From NCBI RefSeq assembly GCF_021729155.1, contig NZ_JAJQYA010000013.1, positions 1 to 64,000 of the forward strand: a DNA stretch of 64,000 nucleotides, given 5' to 3'. The translations under genes were made by a program, and so were the position numbers. Below are positions 45,308-54,312 of the stretch, in pieces. This stretch comes from Membranihabitans marinus (GTDB taxonomy: Bacteria; Bacteroidota; Bacteroidia; Chitinophagales; Saprospiraceae). Numbering within the stretch: the stretch's first letter is position 1; every line of letters starts with the position of its first letter. Below the pieces are notes generated by a model that had not been told where the DNA came from, did not search any database, and saw only the letters and a program-made list of their open reading frames with translations.

Positions 45308-46171
45308 TTATCCAAGTTCAAAGCTGGTAATACCGTAGACTTTATGCCAAGGCATAGTGGGTATTTTTTGGTAATACATGCGTGCGCACTCAAAGACGTA
45401 GCTGGCTTCAAAGCTTTCAACGAGATGTAAAGCATTTGAGTTGCTCATGGGGATATCGAGATATACCATTTGTTCTGGGACGGCGTTGAGGCAGGCTTTG
45501 TACAATTCCTCCGCAATGGAATAGGAATCTGCAAATAGAGGACCAATTTTGTAACCAATATTTGCTTTTCTGATGATCGCCATGCCTTTCAGTTGGCCAT
45601 TTTCTACATATTTGAAGCTGTGGTTTTCTGGTAGTTTTAGCCAAGGAAGAAGGAAACTCGGTCTAGGAAATCCAAAGCATTGATTATCGTATGTGGATAT
45701 TTCGGAAAAATCGCCATCATCAATGGCTGTAATATTGGAATGGATAGGAAATGTTTGTCCCTTACGCTCAAATCTTAGATCTCTAAAGGCGATTTTAAAA
45801 CCACCTTTTTCGTAAAAGGCTTGCATATCCACCACTCCGTCCATACCGATGGTTGCACCTGGATGTATTCTAGACAAGAGTTTATCTCGTCTTTGTTTCC
45901 ACAATTGTCGACCGATGCCTTGAGAACGGTGTGGTTCATCGACAATAAAGAAACCCATAAACCCAAATTTTCCATCATAGGAAACGATAGAACCTCCACC
46001 GATGAGTTCGTCATTGTGGTAGTAGCCATAGTATCCATTTGGGTCTGCGTTCCAGAAAGCTTGTGCGTCGTAGGGCCCAGGGTTCCACCCTTCTTTTTGA
46101 GCCCATGAAACCAGGGTGTTCAGTCCTTTTTGATCTAATGGACTAAGCTGTAACTGATTAATGTCCAACAT
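45308..46171 (-). CDS. GNAT-family N-acetyltransferase, two-domain
   Basis: A 287-residue protein. The N-terminal half (about 1-125) is a GNAT domain: GGSIVSYDGKFGFMGFFIVDEPHRSQGIGRQLWKQ contains the acetyl-CoA loop (QGIGRQ). The C-terminal half (about 140-287) resembles the companion domain of YitH-type two-domain GNATs (MAIIRKANIGYKIGPLFADS). It presumably acetylates a small molecule or protein. It stands alone between the transposase-like gene and a large repeat region, so context gives no substrate. Confidence 0.85.
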   Translation of the reverse strand: MLDINQLQLSPLDQKGLNTLVSWAQKEGWNPGPYDAQAFWNADPNGYYGYYHNDELIGGGSIVSYDGKFGFMGFFIVDEPHRSQGIGRQLWKQRRDKLLSRIHPGATIGMDGVVDMQAFYEKGGFKIAFRDLRFERKGQTFPIHSNITAIDDGDFSEISTYDNQCFGFPRPSFLLPWLKLPENHSFKYVENGQLKGMAIIRKANIGYKIGPLFADSYSIAEELYKACLNAVPEQMVYLDIPMSNSNALHLVESFEASYVFECARMYYQKIPTMPWHKVYGITSFELG

Positions 46172-46324
46172 AAAATAGATTTGAGGTTGTTAGCTAGTTT
46201 AAATTTAACGGTTGATTTTCAATACCTAAGGTAGGTAAGAATTTTTTCAATTCAAGGTAAAATCTGATTAAAACGTATTGAATTTGTAATTGTCGGTTAT
46301 ATTTAGGACATTGGATACTTTGTA

Positions 46325-46590
46325 TTTTACTCGTTCACAGCCGGAACGCGGAGGCTTACCCACCCGAAACACGGAGGTTTCGGTTCCTTCATCCTGGCAA
46401 TCCCACCCGGAGCACAGTGGCCTACCCACCCGAAGCCAGTGGCTTCGGTTCCCTCGCCAAATGTCCATTAAGGACATTTGGTTGCTCTAAGGAGCAACTT
46501 TGCTCGGTCATCTTCATCAAAGGTCGTAAATCGACCTTTGGTTGCCCTAAAGGGCAACTACGTTCGGTCATCCTGAAGGGATGATATGTT
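46325..46590. repeat. Hairpin-module intergenic repeat (three units)
   Basis: Same orientation as the array at 300-580. Perfect stems: 46458-46480 (CAAATGTCC / GGACATTTG), 46481-46498 (GTTGCTC / GAGCAAC), 46518-46540 (CAAAGGTCG / CGACCTTTG around TAAAT) and 46541-46558 (GTTGCCC / GGGCAAC). Between units are GGTTCC-CTC and CGGTCATC spacers. Stems differ but pairs are kept. Confidence 0.75.
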
Positions 46591-46648
46591 ATAGCCGTGG
46601 TTTGAAAAACCACGGTATTGGTATTAATTAATGTTGATTTGGCGGACT
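46591..46648. repeat. Dispersed palindromic repeat, copy 2
   Basis: It repeats the hairpin and tail found at 68-126 (CCGTGGTTT stem, TATTGG, tail TTGATTTGGCGG) with few changes. It joins directly to the unit array upstream, as a companion module. Confidence 0.75.
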
Positions 46649-46883
46649 TTTTGTTTTATACACCATAATATCACGGAGAAATCATTCTTATTAATTTAAT
46701 GATGTCATACACGTTGTTTGTTAGTACAAAAAGTGTGACAAATCAATTTTATAACATCAATTGAAAGCCGCACTAGTAGCGCGGCTCTACATCGTGCAAA
46801 CCTTCGTGTCTTTTGTGATGAATACTCCTAACCATTGATTCAGAAGCGATAGGTTAAATTGAATCTGACCCATCAATCATTAC
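46649..46883. other. Spacer with a small GC-rich hairpin
   Basis: No gene. A hairpin AGCCGC-ACTAGTA-GCGCGGCT lies at about 46766-46786, followed by CTACA; the CGGCTCTACA string also appears at 33231-33243 and, inverted, at 51899-51910. Confidence 0.45.
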
Positions 46884-46946
46884 CCATTATCCATTAACCA
46901 TTAACCATTATCCATTAACCATTAACCATTATCCATTATCCATTAT
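46884..46946. repeat. CCATTAW heptamer tandem repeat
   Basis: Nine head-to-tail copies of CCATTAT or CCATTAA in a partly regular 21-base order. The end of the array overlaps the stop codon of the dienelactone hydrolase gene (minus strand). Copy number could vary by slippage. Confidence 0.9.
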
Positions 46947-47830
46947 CCCAAGTGTTTTTTAAAAAATTCTATAGTTCTCTGCCAGGAAAGCTGGGCTGCT
47001 TTCTCGTCATATCTCGGGGTGGTGTTGTTGTGAAAACCGTGATTGACGCCGGGATAAAAATGTACAGTATAATCTTTTTTGTTTTCTTTTAAAGCCGTTT
47101 CATAATCTGGCCAACCCGCATTGACTCTTTCATCCAACTCTGCATAATGGATCAGTAATGGCGCTTGGATTTTAGCCGTTTCTTCCGCTGTTGGCTGACC
47201 ACCATAATACGGTACAGCAGCCGATAGATTCGCTATATTTACCGCCATCATATTGGATATCCATCCACCAAAACAAAAACCAACTACCCCAATTTTGCCA
47301 TTGCAATCCTTATGTCCTGCTAAATAATCATATGCGGCTATAAAATCATTGAGCATTTCATGACGATCTCTTTTTCTTTGCATCGCCCTGCCTTCGTCGT
47401 CGTTACCCGGATATCCACCCAGTGGACTTAATGCATCGGGTGCTAATGAAATAAATCCTTCTACCGCAGCTCTTCGTCCTACATCTTCGATATAGGGATT
47501 TAAACCTCTATTTTCATGGACTACAATAATGGCGGGTTTCTTACCGGTGATATTTTTCGGTTTGGAATACAAGGCTTTGATTTCCCCACCTCCATTCGGT
47601 GATTTATAGGTAATGTAATCACTATCCAATCGTTCATCTTGGGGTGATATCACCATATTGTCTTTGTAATTGGGCATTATATAATCCAGTAAAGCCATTA
47701 CGCTTATACCGCCAACTGCGTAGAGTGAAATTCTGTCGATAAATTGTCGGCGATCGATTTTGTTGTGAGCGTATTCATCGTATATGTCAAATACGTCCTG
47801 GGGAATGTCTTTCTTGTTTAATTTATTCAT
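46943..47830 (-). CDS. Dienelactone hydrolase-family alpha/beta hydrolase
   Basis: A 295-residue protein with a short basic start and RRQFIDRISLYAVGGISVMALL, a Tat-like or anchor segment. The hydrolase triad is visible: Cys in GVVGFCFGGW, Asp in YAELDERVN, His in NHGFHN, as in dienelactone hydrolases. VHENRGLNPYIEDVGRRAA is also typical. It probably acts on lactones or esters outside the cytoplasm. Its coding end runs into the heptamer repeat. Confidence 0.88.
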   Translation of the reverse strand: MNKLNKKDIPQDVFDIYDEYAHNKIDRRQFIDRISLYAVGGISVMALLDYIMPNYKDNMVISPQDERLDSDYITYKSPNGGGEIKALYSKPKNITGKKPAIIVVHENRGLNPYIEDVGRRAAVEGFISLAPDALSPLGGYPGNDDEGRAMQRKRDRHEMLNDFIAAYDYLAGHKDCNGKIGVVGFCFGGWISNMMAVNIANLSAAVPYYGGQPTAEETAKIQAPLLIHYAELDERVNAGWPDYETALKENKKDYTVHFYPGVNHGFHNNTTPRYDEKAAQLSWQRTIEFFKKHLG

Positions 47831-47844
47831 GATCTTGTGTATTT

Positions 47845-47866
47845 TATACCAAATTCATTTGGTATT
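47845..47866. repeat. 20-bp palindrome, third copy
   Basis: TATACCAAATTCATTTGGTATT, 15 bases upstream of the dienelactone hydrolase start. Related to copies at 16958 and 33480. Confidence 0.6.
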
Positions 47867-48035
47867 AGTGAAATTCTATGTTGGATTGTCCTTAGATTAA
47901 TCCCGACTTTTCGCACAATTACCTCATTGAATCTAAGATAATCATTCTGGTTTATTACATTGATAGGTTTACAAGTCCTTTTTATAAAAATAAGGCAGCC
48001 TTGGTTATCCACTATCAATGGGGGCTAATTTTATA

Positions 48036-48476
48036 CTATAACCATTGAATTTCAAACCATAACTGTCCAGTATTTCTATCCAAAAGACATTGCCATTTAT
48101 ACTTACTGTCTTCGCCTTTGGCACAATAATAGGCGTGTTCTTCATGAGGGAGCTGGGCTTCATGAATATTTAAATACTGTTGGGACCAAAGTAAATCTTT
48201 CGGATTTAATTCTATTATTTTTAATCTGTAACGAGAGATAAAATCGTCCATCTTGGCAATACTATATATGCCCGTTCTTATTTTATTTTTTTCGTCGTAA
48301 TAACAACTGGCATTGTTCTGTTTGGGGATGTCGATTCCCGATGCTAATTCATAGGTGTCAATGACAAACTGATTGCACTGGGTAGAATTTTTTATGGTAG
48401 AAAATGCAAAGAATGCAATTAATATCGTAGAAACTGCCAATATGGTAAAGGGGACTAATAGAAATTTTATTTTCAT
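48036..48476 (-). CDS. Hypothetical membrane-anchored protein, 146 aa
   Basis: Not recognised. A single N-terminal hydrophobic segment (about residues 5-27, FLLVPFTILAVSTILIAFFAF) suggests an anchor or uncleaved signal. The outer part has four Cys residues (STQCNQF, NASCYYD, AYYCAKG, KWQCLLD) that could form two disulfides, and a Trp-rich end (LWFEIQWL). It stands alone. Confidence 0.6.
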   Translation of the reverse strand: MKIKFLLVPFTILAVSTILIAFFAFSTIKNSTQCNQFVIDTYELASGIDIPKQNNASCYYDEKNKIRTGIYSIAKMDDFISRYRLKIIELNPKDLLWSQQYLNIHEAQLPHEEHAYYCAKGEDSKYKWQCLLDRNTGQLWFEIQWL

Positions 48477-49085
48477 ACTGATATATTTTAAACTAAGCTA
48501 TAGAGGTCGATTCAATTCCTAATTTATCATCGATATGATCTCATATAAGTTGCAAGATGCAGACCCATAACTGCTATTGCGTTTGGGTAATAAAAGATTT
48601 TATAGGGTGTTTTATATTATTGTTTAGTCTATCTATATTTCACGATGTCTGCATAAAATACAAGTATTCTAATGGCTGCAGTTGTTGTTATTTTAATTGT
48701 GGAGTATTCAATTTTTGTCTGTGTTTTTTGACCGTATTTGTCTTATAACTCAATGATTGTGAATGTTATTATGAAAAAATAAAAATTAACACTTTAGCTG
48801 TGAAAGATTGTGGTTATAGGACTAATATATTTGGCAGGTCGTTCATTTTTATTCACCCTTAATAAATCCCAATTGCATTTTTAATTGTGGAGTATATTTC
48901 GATTTATTTATGTCTCGACGGTAATTCACATTTCACTCTGTCATTATAAAATACATTTGGTATAAGCCTAACAAGGATGTATGGTTCAAGGAATAGCATG
49001 AATCCAAATCATGCTTTAGTTTGATGAATTTTTTAATAAAGGAAATATAAGAGTTAGGAAGAAGAGGAAAGTCTTGTTATACGAT
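48477..49085. other. Intergenic region with a 17-bp direct repeat
   Basis: About 600 AT-rich bases. TTTTAATTGTGGAGTAT occurs at 48691-48707 and again at 48879-48895. A terminus-like motif (GTCATTATAAAATACATTTGGTATA) lies at about 48938-48963. The 63-codon Cys-rich frame at 48557 has no protein-like traits. Confidence 0.4.
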
Positions 49086-49088
49086 TTC

Positions 49089-49116
49089 CGTCAATTATAA
49101 ACGTAATTCGTATTAC
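49089..49116. repeat. Solo terminus motif overlapping an SDR stop codon
   Basis: CCGTCAATTATAAACGTAATTCGTATTA matches the right terminus of the elements at 37746 and 51857. It contains the stop codon of the gene at 49113-49973, so that gene's end may have been set by an insertion or its remnant. Confidence 0.55.
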
Positions 49117-49973
49117 TTGGTTTTGCTTTTAATTTCTCTTTTAAGTTGATCCCACATTTCTTCAGGCACAGCGGATAATTTGTTGAACATTCCTGCCCCC
49201 ATTAGCCATTCTCCACCATCGATGGTTATGCATTCCCCATTGATATAAGCGGCATAATCACTAGTGAGATAGGCTGCCAGTTGTGCCAATTCTATATGTT
49301 CGCCTACCCTGTGAAGTGGATTGTTGACAGCGGGATCAAGGACCTTTTGAACAGAAGGTGGAAATAGTCGATCCCATGCTCCTTTTGTAGGGAAGGGTCC
49401 AGGGGCAATAGCTACGTGGCGTATTCCGTATTTATGTCCCCATTCAACAGCTAGAGATTTTGTCATGGCCAGTACCCCAGCTTTGGCAGCAGCAGAGGGG
49501 ACGGTATATCCACTACCGGTCCAGGCATAACTCACCACGATATTTAGAACCACTCCTTTGATTTTGTTTTCAATCCAATATTTACCAATGGTCAAGGTGT
49601 AGTTGGCCGTGCCTTGAAGAACGATGCCTATTACACTTTCAAAAGCGCGATGGGACAATCGTTCTGTCGGGGATATAAAATTCCCGGCTGCATTGTTGAT
49701 CAATATATCGATTTGTCCAAATTTTTCTATTCCCTTCTGGACGACATTTTCCACATCATCTATTTTTCTGACATCTCCAGCTATGGGAAGCACTTCGCTT
49801 CCGAATTCCGATTTGATCTCTTCTGCTGTAGTGGTTAATTTGTCTAAACCCCTTCCCGTGATGATTAATTGACCCCCCAAAGAAGCAAAATACTTGCCCA
49901 TTGACTTTCCCAGACCACTGCCTCCGCCTGTGATTAATATGGTTTTTCCTGCAAAGGTATTATTGGGTAACAT
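49113..49973 (-). CDS. SDR of the 2,4-dienoyl-CoA reductase type
   Basis: A 286-residue SDR with ILITGGGSGLGKSMGKYFA (NADP site, with ITGR after strand two) and ILINNAAGNF. Instead of a usual YxxxK pair it has VPSAAAKAGVLAMTKSLAVEWG, as in 2,4-dienoyl-CoA reductases. The C-terminus GGEWLMGAGMFNKL also fits that type. Likely role: reduction of dienoyl-CoA in fatty-acid breakdown. It is a lone gene; its stop falls within a repeat terminus. Confidence 0.85.
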   Translation of the reverse strand: MLPNNTFAGKTILITGGGSGLGKSMGKYFASLGGQLIITGRGLDKLTTTAEEIKSEFGSEVLPIAGDVRKIDDVENVVQKGIEKFGQIDILINNAAGNFISPTERLSHRAFESVIGIVLQGTANYTLTIGKYWIENKIKGVVLNIVVSYAWTGSGYTVPSAAAKAGVLAMTKSLAVEWGHKYGIRHVAIAPGPFPTKGAWDRLFPPSVQKVLDPAVNNPLHRVGEHIELAQLAAYLTSDYAAYINGECITIDGGEWLMGAGMFNKLSAVPEEMWDQLKREIKSKTK

Positions 49974-50196
49974 AGCTGGGTGATTTGTGAGTGATCAATA
50001 TCCTAAGTTAAGATTTATCCTAGAATTATAATAATATAATCGTCTTTGGACAAGAGATGTTAGAATGGCCTGAGTTTTTAAATTTTCCTTATATTGATTT
50101 CATCAGTCTTTGAAATCTTATCGCGGTATTGGCTAATCTAGGTTTAGTAATCGTTTCCTATTTTTTGGAAATTTAATTCCTTTTTTGTGTAAATCA

Positions 50197-51747
50197 TCAT
50201 TCTTCGGTTTCCAAAGCGGGCATTCTAAATTTTTCAATGACTGGGGTTTCGTGTTCTTCTTTCATTATCTCCACTATCTGAGCGAGGATATCGGGATGTT
50301 GACCTGCCACATTGTTTTCTTCGCGAATATCATCATCGAGGTTGTAGAGCTCAATAGTCAAACTGTCTTTTAATATATTTTTTCTGATTCCCTTCCACGG
50401 ACCCATTCTCACCGCTTGTTGTCCAGTATAGGAGGGAAATTCCCAGTATAGAAAGGTATGAATCTCTTCACTATTTTCACCCAAAAAGGTAGGTAATAAA
50501 CTCTTGCCATCGACTTCTGCGGAAATTGGACTGCCAGCTACATCGGCCAGAGTAGGAAAAATATCGTAGAATGCGGACATAACTGTGCTGGTACCGTGTT
50601 GGATCTTACTTGGCCAACTCGCTATCATAGGGACTCGGATACCTCCTTCGTGGGTATAGCCTTTGCCCCAGCCACGACTTTCATTAAATGGTCCTGCACT
50701 ATTGAACCATTCGGAGTCACTGCCCCCATTGTAGGTAGGTCCATTGTCGCTTGAAAATATAACCAAGGTGTTTTCATATTGACCGATATCCTTTAGTTTT
50801 TGGATCAGTTGTCCCACCTGATCATCAAGGTAAGTAACCATGGCAGCATAAGCAGCTCTTGGATAACGGTGTGGAAAATAAGAGTTTTGACCTAAATAGG
50901 GTTTTTCATCGCCAAATTTTTCTATGTAATAGTCCACATATTCTTGAGGGGCCTGAAGGGGAACATGAGGTAGGGGGGAGGCAAAGTAAAGGAAGAAACT
51001 CGAATCGCGGTTTTCATCCATAAAATTCAATGCTTCATCTACCATCAATTTTGGCGCATAATCTTTTTGGGTATATATTTCGTAAGAGCTAGGGTCTAAG
51101 GTATCGGCTTCTGGATCTAATTTGTGTCCGGGTACAACAATTTCGTTGTCCAACCAAATTTTTTCATCATTCCGCCATAAATGTTTGGGATATAAATTAT
51201 GGGCTTGACGTTGACAATTGTATCCATAAAAGAAATCAAAACCTTGATTATTGGGAACACCTACGGTTTCTGGAGCTCCGAGCCCCCATTTTCCTATAAC
51301 GGCCGTCTTGTATCCTACTCTCTGCAACATTCGTCCTATGGTTTCTGTATTTTCAGGTATGGGTCGCTGGCCTTCGAGATTAATGTCGTAAATGGCTTTC
51401 TCATAATTCCAGACCTCTCCTCTTTCTCTCCATTCGTCGTTTCCGCGAACAACAGCATGACCCATATGCTTGCCAGTTAGTAAAACACATCTGGAAGGTG
51501 CACATACTGGAGCTCCTGCATAGTGGTCGGTAAAGATCATCCCATTTTGGGCCAAAGCGTCGATATTTGGAGTTTCTATTTTTTCTGATCCGTAAACGCC
51601 GATATCTCCATAACCTAAATCATCGGCTAGTATATAAATGATATTCGGTTTCCTATTTTCTACTTCATCCTTCGATTGGCAGGCCATCACTGTAGTTATG
51701 AGGAATAGCGAGAGATATAATAAAGATTTACTAGGGAGATATTTCAT
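50197..51747 (-). CDS. S1-family sulfatase 5 (arylsulfatase lipoprotein)
   Basis: A 516-residue lipoprotein (Cys23 in TTVMACQSK). NIIYILADDLGYGDIGVYG is the metal site, AGAPVCAPSRCVLLTGKHMGH has formylglycine Cys82, and TLVIFSSDNGPTYNGG is the distal metal site. The arylsulfatase-A-like ending (PVIEKFRMPALE) is usual. It lies 8 kb away from the other sulfatases and is single, with an element carrying ATACGAATTAC termini just upstream. It may belong to a different glycan pathway. Confidence 0.93.
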   Translation of the reverse strand: MKYLPSKSLLYLSLFLITTVMACQSKDEVENRKPNIIYILADDLGYGDIGVYGSEKIETPNIDALAQNGMIFTDHYAGAPVCAPSRCVLLTGKHMGHAVVRGNDEWRERGEVWNYEKAIYDINLEGQRPIPENTETIGRMLQRVGYKTAVIGKWGLGAPETVGVPNNQGFDFFYGYNCQRQAHNLYPKHLWRNDEKIWLDNEIVVPGHKLDPEADTLDPSSYEIYTQKDYAPKLMVDEALNFMDENRDSSFFLYFASPLPHVPLQAPQEYVDYYIEKFGDEKPYLGQNSYFPHRYPRAAYAAMVTYLDDQVGQLIQKLKDIGQYENTLVIFSSDNGPTYNGGSDSEWFNSAGPFNESRGWGKGYTHEGGIRVPMIASWPSKIQHGTSTVMSAFYDIFPTLADVAGSPISAEVDGKSLLPTFLGENSEEIHTFLYWEFPSYTGQQAVRMGPWKGIRKNILKDSLTIELYNLDDDIREENNVAGQHPDILAQIVEIMKEEHETPVIEKFRMPALETEE

Positions 51748-51856
51748 GTTAGAATAATTTTTATGATGGCTAAATCGACTGAACTTTGCGGTATTTGTTG
51801 AAAGACATTAACCTGTTTTCTTGAGGTATTCTGTTTTTTATAAACATTTGTATGTT

Positions 51857-52136
51857 ATACGAATTACATTTATAATTAACGGTAATCTTTCGATTTATTG
51901 TAGAGCCGCAATGCATTGCGGCTTAAATATTGTGGATTGAGACATAATGCTATACTGGTAGTATCTTAACCAGGATTTGCAGGGCAATCACGCCTCGGCA
52001 CAGTGGCCTCGGTTCCTTCACCAAAGGTCGATTTACGTCCTTTGATTGCTCAAAGAGCAATTTTGTTCAGTCATAGCCTCGTCAAACTTCAAATACTTTC
52101 GAAATCTTTTCCGTCATTATAAAATGTAATTCGTAT
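51857..52136. mobile_element. MITE-like element with one hairpin unit
   Basis: It begins ATACGAATTACATTTATAATTAACGG and ends CCGTCATTATAAAATGTAATTCGTAT. Outer flanks match the element at 37746-37906. The interior holds a GCCGCAATGCATTGCGGC hairpin (51905-51922), a stretch that is the reverse complement of about 33058-33112, and one hairpin unit (CAAAGGTCG-ATTTA-CGTCCTTTG with ATTGCTC / GAGCAAT). No ORF. Confidence 0.75.
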
Positions 52137-52398
52137 TAATAATTGAAATTCCATATTAATTTATCCCTGTTCATCATTCAGGTTTACTTTAAAAATGGTA
52201 ATATGGTATTAAATATAAAGTAAACCGTGGATAATATAAAACGGTATTTAAGTATGAAATTCAATTCGAATTACTGAGGAGTTATTTGCTAAAATTACAC
52301 AATCGATAAAAACGAGGGGATTAATTTTATTTTCTTAACACGATAATTTTGTCATGGGAAATGTGATTTGACTACTTTTAAAAGAAATATTTGAAAAA

Positions 52399-53274
52399 AT
52401 GAAAGCAAGGTTTACTCTAATAATGTTAATAATTGCCCATATATCCTCGGCAGACACATTGCGCGTATTATCATACAATATTTTGAATGGTTATGATTAT
52501 GGCAAAGATACGGTTCGACAAGCCAATGCTATTGATTTTATAAAGAGTCAAAATGCCGATGTAGTGGCTTTGCAGGAATTGTGTGGATTTACGCAAGAAA
52601 AATTGGAAAAATTGGCCCAAAAGTGGGGGCATGCCTATGCCGTCATAGTAAAGGAAGAGGGCTATCCTGTCGGAATCACCTCAAATAAACCGATTGAATT
52701 AAAAAAGAAAATGAGAGAAGGGTTGTGGCACGGCATGTTGCACGTAAAAACACATGACATTGATTTTTTAGTTGTTCATTTAAGTCCATTTGATTTTCAA
52801 TTTCGCAGGAATGAAGCCAAAATTATCACGGAGTATATGGCCAATGAAATCGACGATAAAGGAAATTTTTTAGTGCTCGGTGATTTTAATGCCCTGTCAT
52901 CTTTCGATGGATTTTTAAATAATTCAAGACCGGCATTGTTAGAGAGATATCGGAACGGGGATGCCAAAAGTAAATACAGTAATTTAATGGATGGGGAATA
53001 TGATTATTCCGTGATGTCTATTTTTTTAAGTTATCCTCTTATTGATTTGGCTGCCAAATATGTGTTGCCGAGAGATCGATTCTCCTATCCTACGCCTATT
53101 TTAATAGGAAGTTGGCGAGAAGTTGGCGAAATTATTCCCAGTCGATGCAGGATTGATTATATTTTGTCCAGCAGAAATTTAGCTCAAAAATGTAGTAATA
53201 TAGAAATCATCAATAAAGGTGTGGTTGATTCATTGTCCGATCACTTTCCAGTTTTAGCGACTTTTAGATTATAG
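52399..53274 (+). CDS. Endonuclease/exonuclease/phosphatase family protein, exported
   Basis: A 291-residue protein with a signal-like start (FTLIMLIIAHISSADT). EEP motifs are present: LRVLSYNILNG, VALQELCGF (Glu), FLVVHLSP (His), VLGDFNALS (Asp/Asn), IDYILSS and LSDHFPVLATF (Asp/His at the C-terminus). This is the two-layer fold of DNase I and phosphatases. It is probably a secreted phosphatase or nuclease. No partner genes. Confidence 0.88.
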   Translation: MKARFTLIMLIIAHISSADTLRVLSYNILNGYDYGKDTVRQANAIDFIKSQNADVVALQELCGFTQEKLEKLAQKWGHAYAVIVKEEGYPVGITSNKPIELKKKMREGLWHGMLHVKTHDIDFLVVHLSPFDFQFRRNEAKIITEYMANEIDDKGNFLVLGDFNALSSFDGFLNNSRPALLERYRNGDAKSKYSNLMDGEYDYSVMSIFLSYPLIDLAAKYVLPRDRFSYPTPILIGSWREVGEIIPSRCRIDYILSSRNLAQKCSNIEIINKGVVDSLSDHFPVLATFRL

Positions 53275-53652
53275 ACAATTATTTGTATAAATCTATTTGG
53301 TATTTTAGAGATTGCCAGCACTAGGGTTGTCAGAGTTATAAGAGATAAATCTTGACTAATGTGGCGTGACAACTGAAAAATTCAAACCCTGATTTTTTAA
53401 TAGGCTATACGGCTCTGAATTTTATAAGTCTTTGGAGGAAGGAAATATTTTTATATAATTATTTGATTTTATTTATTCAAGAATAGTGTTGTTTTATCTA
53501 TTTGCTTGTTTGTATTATGTTAATTGGTTTTAATAATGTAGTGGTAAACGCATTAATAAGTTTTTGTTTCACGCTTGTTTTCCATTTAAATAAATACTAA
53601 TTGTTGTTTGTCGTTGCTGGGCGTTTCGTAAAATTAATCTGGTTTAATTGTC
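53275..53652. other. AT-rich intergenic region
   Basis: No gene or RNA recognised. The stretch is strongly A/T and leads into the palindrome at 53653. Confidence 0.4.
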
Positions 53653-53681
53653 TAATTTAATTATTTTAAATAATTAAATTA
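53653..53681. promoter_or_regulatory. 29-bp near-perfect AT palindrome
   Basis: TAATTTAATTATTT, one central base, then its exact complement. It sits 54 bases before the small membrane gene at 53736. It could be a cruciform or an operator; no protein is assigned. Confidence 0.6.
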
Positions 53682-53735
53682 ATAAATTTTTTCATAATTT
53701 TAATTTATGGTTCATAGAATAAAAAACTCATAATT

Positions 53736-54011
53736 ATGAATACAATTAAATTATTCAATGTTCAAAAAGGGCGACTTATATCCAAATACGTTATATGGCT
53801 TGGACTTGCTTTAATGCTGTTAAACAAGTTTAAAGTACTGGAACATGAGACGTGGGAGATTGCGGGGTTTTCGATGGTCATTTTGGGAGGTTTATATATT
53901 ATATTATACAATACCAAATTAGCTAATAAAAAATTGGCCATCATTGGATTGAGTGGTTTAGTGGCAATTACTTTAATCGTTGTTTATATTATGTATTTTA
54001 GCAATAAGTGA
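53736..54011 (+). CDS. Small three-helix membrane protein, 91 aa
   Basis: Not recognised. Three hydrophobic segments are visible: about 20-33 (VIWLGLALMLLNKF), 43-59 (IAGFSMVILGGLYIILY) and 67-88 (LAIIGLSGLVAITLIVVYIMYF). A lysine-rich stretch (NTKLANKKLA) separates the last two. The N-terminus is basic. A degenerate partial copy of this gene lies right downstream (about 54050-54150), which suggests the gene was duplicated and one copy decayed. Confidence 0.65.
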   Translation: MNTIKLFNVQKGRLISKYVIWLGLALMLLNKFKVLEHETWEIAGFSMVILGGLYIILYNTKLANKKLAIIGLSGLVAITLIVVYIMYFSNK

Positions 54012-54049
54012 ATTTGGTAAATAGTGTCTACAATGGATTCAACCGTATA

Positions 54050-54190
54050 ATTTATTTTTATAAAAGGTCGACCATAATCCAAATTCATCACATGACTTGT
54101 GGACTTGTTTTAATGCTTTAAAATAAGTTTAAAGCCCTTCTGCATAAAGTATCGCGTATTTTGTAATCGTATTCTTTAGTGGAAATATAC
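54050..54190 (+). pseudogene. Degenerate duplicate of the 91-aa membrane gene
   Basis: The stretch AAAAGGTCGACCATAATCC, then GACTTGTTTTAATGCTTTAAAATAAGTTTAAAG-like bases, matches the start of the gene at 53736 (AAAAGGGCGACTTATATCC and GACTTGCTTTAATGCTGTTAA) with scattered changes, a small insertion and a stop codon. No reading frame remains. Similarity fades after about 54150. Confidence 0.6.
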
Positions 54191-54312
54191 ACGGAAATAT
54201 TCAGATGTTAACTGGATTATAAAATGAGGAATATGATTTTATTAATCATCTATCACATTATTTAATTTTAAACTTTGTATTGTTAACAATAAATTGAGAA
54301 TTAATCAATTAT

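Noticed and set aside
46325-46650. Possible CRISPR array
   Set aside because: The repeats are palindromic modules with differing stems and no regular spacers of equal length; no cas gene is in the window.
48557-48748. 63-codon cysteine-rich frame
   Set aside because: It lies in AT-rich intergenic DNA, shows no signal or motif, and overlaps one copy of the 17-bp direct repeat.
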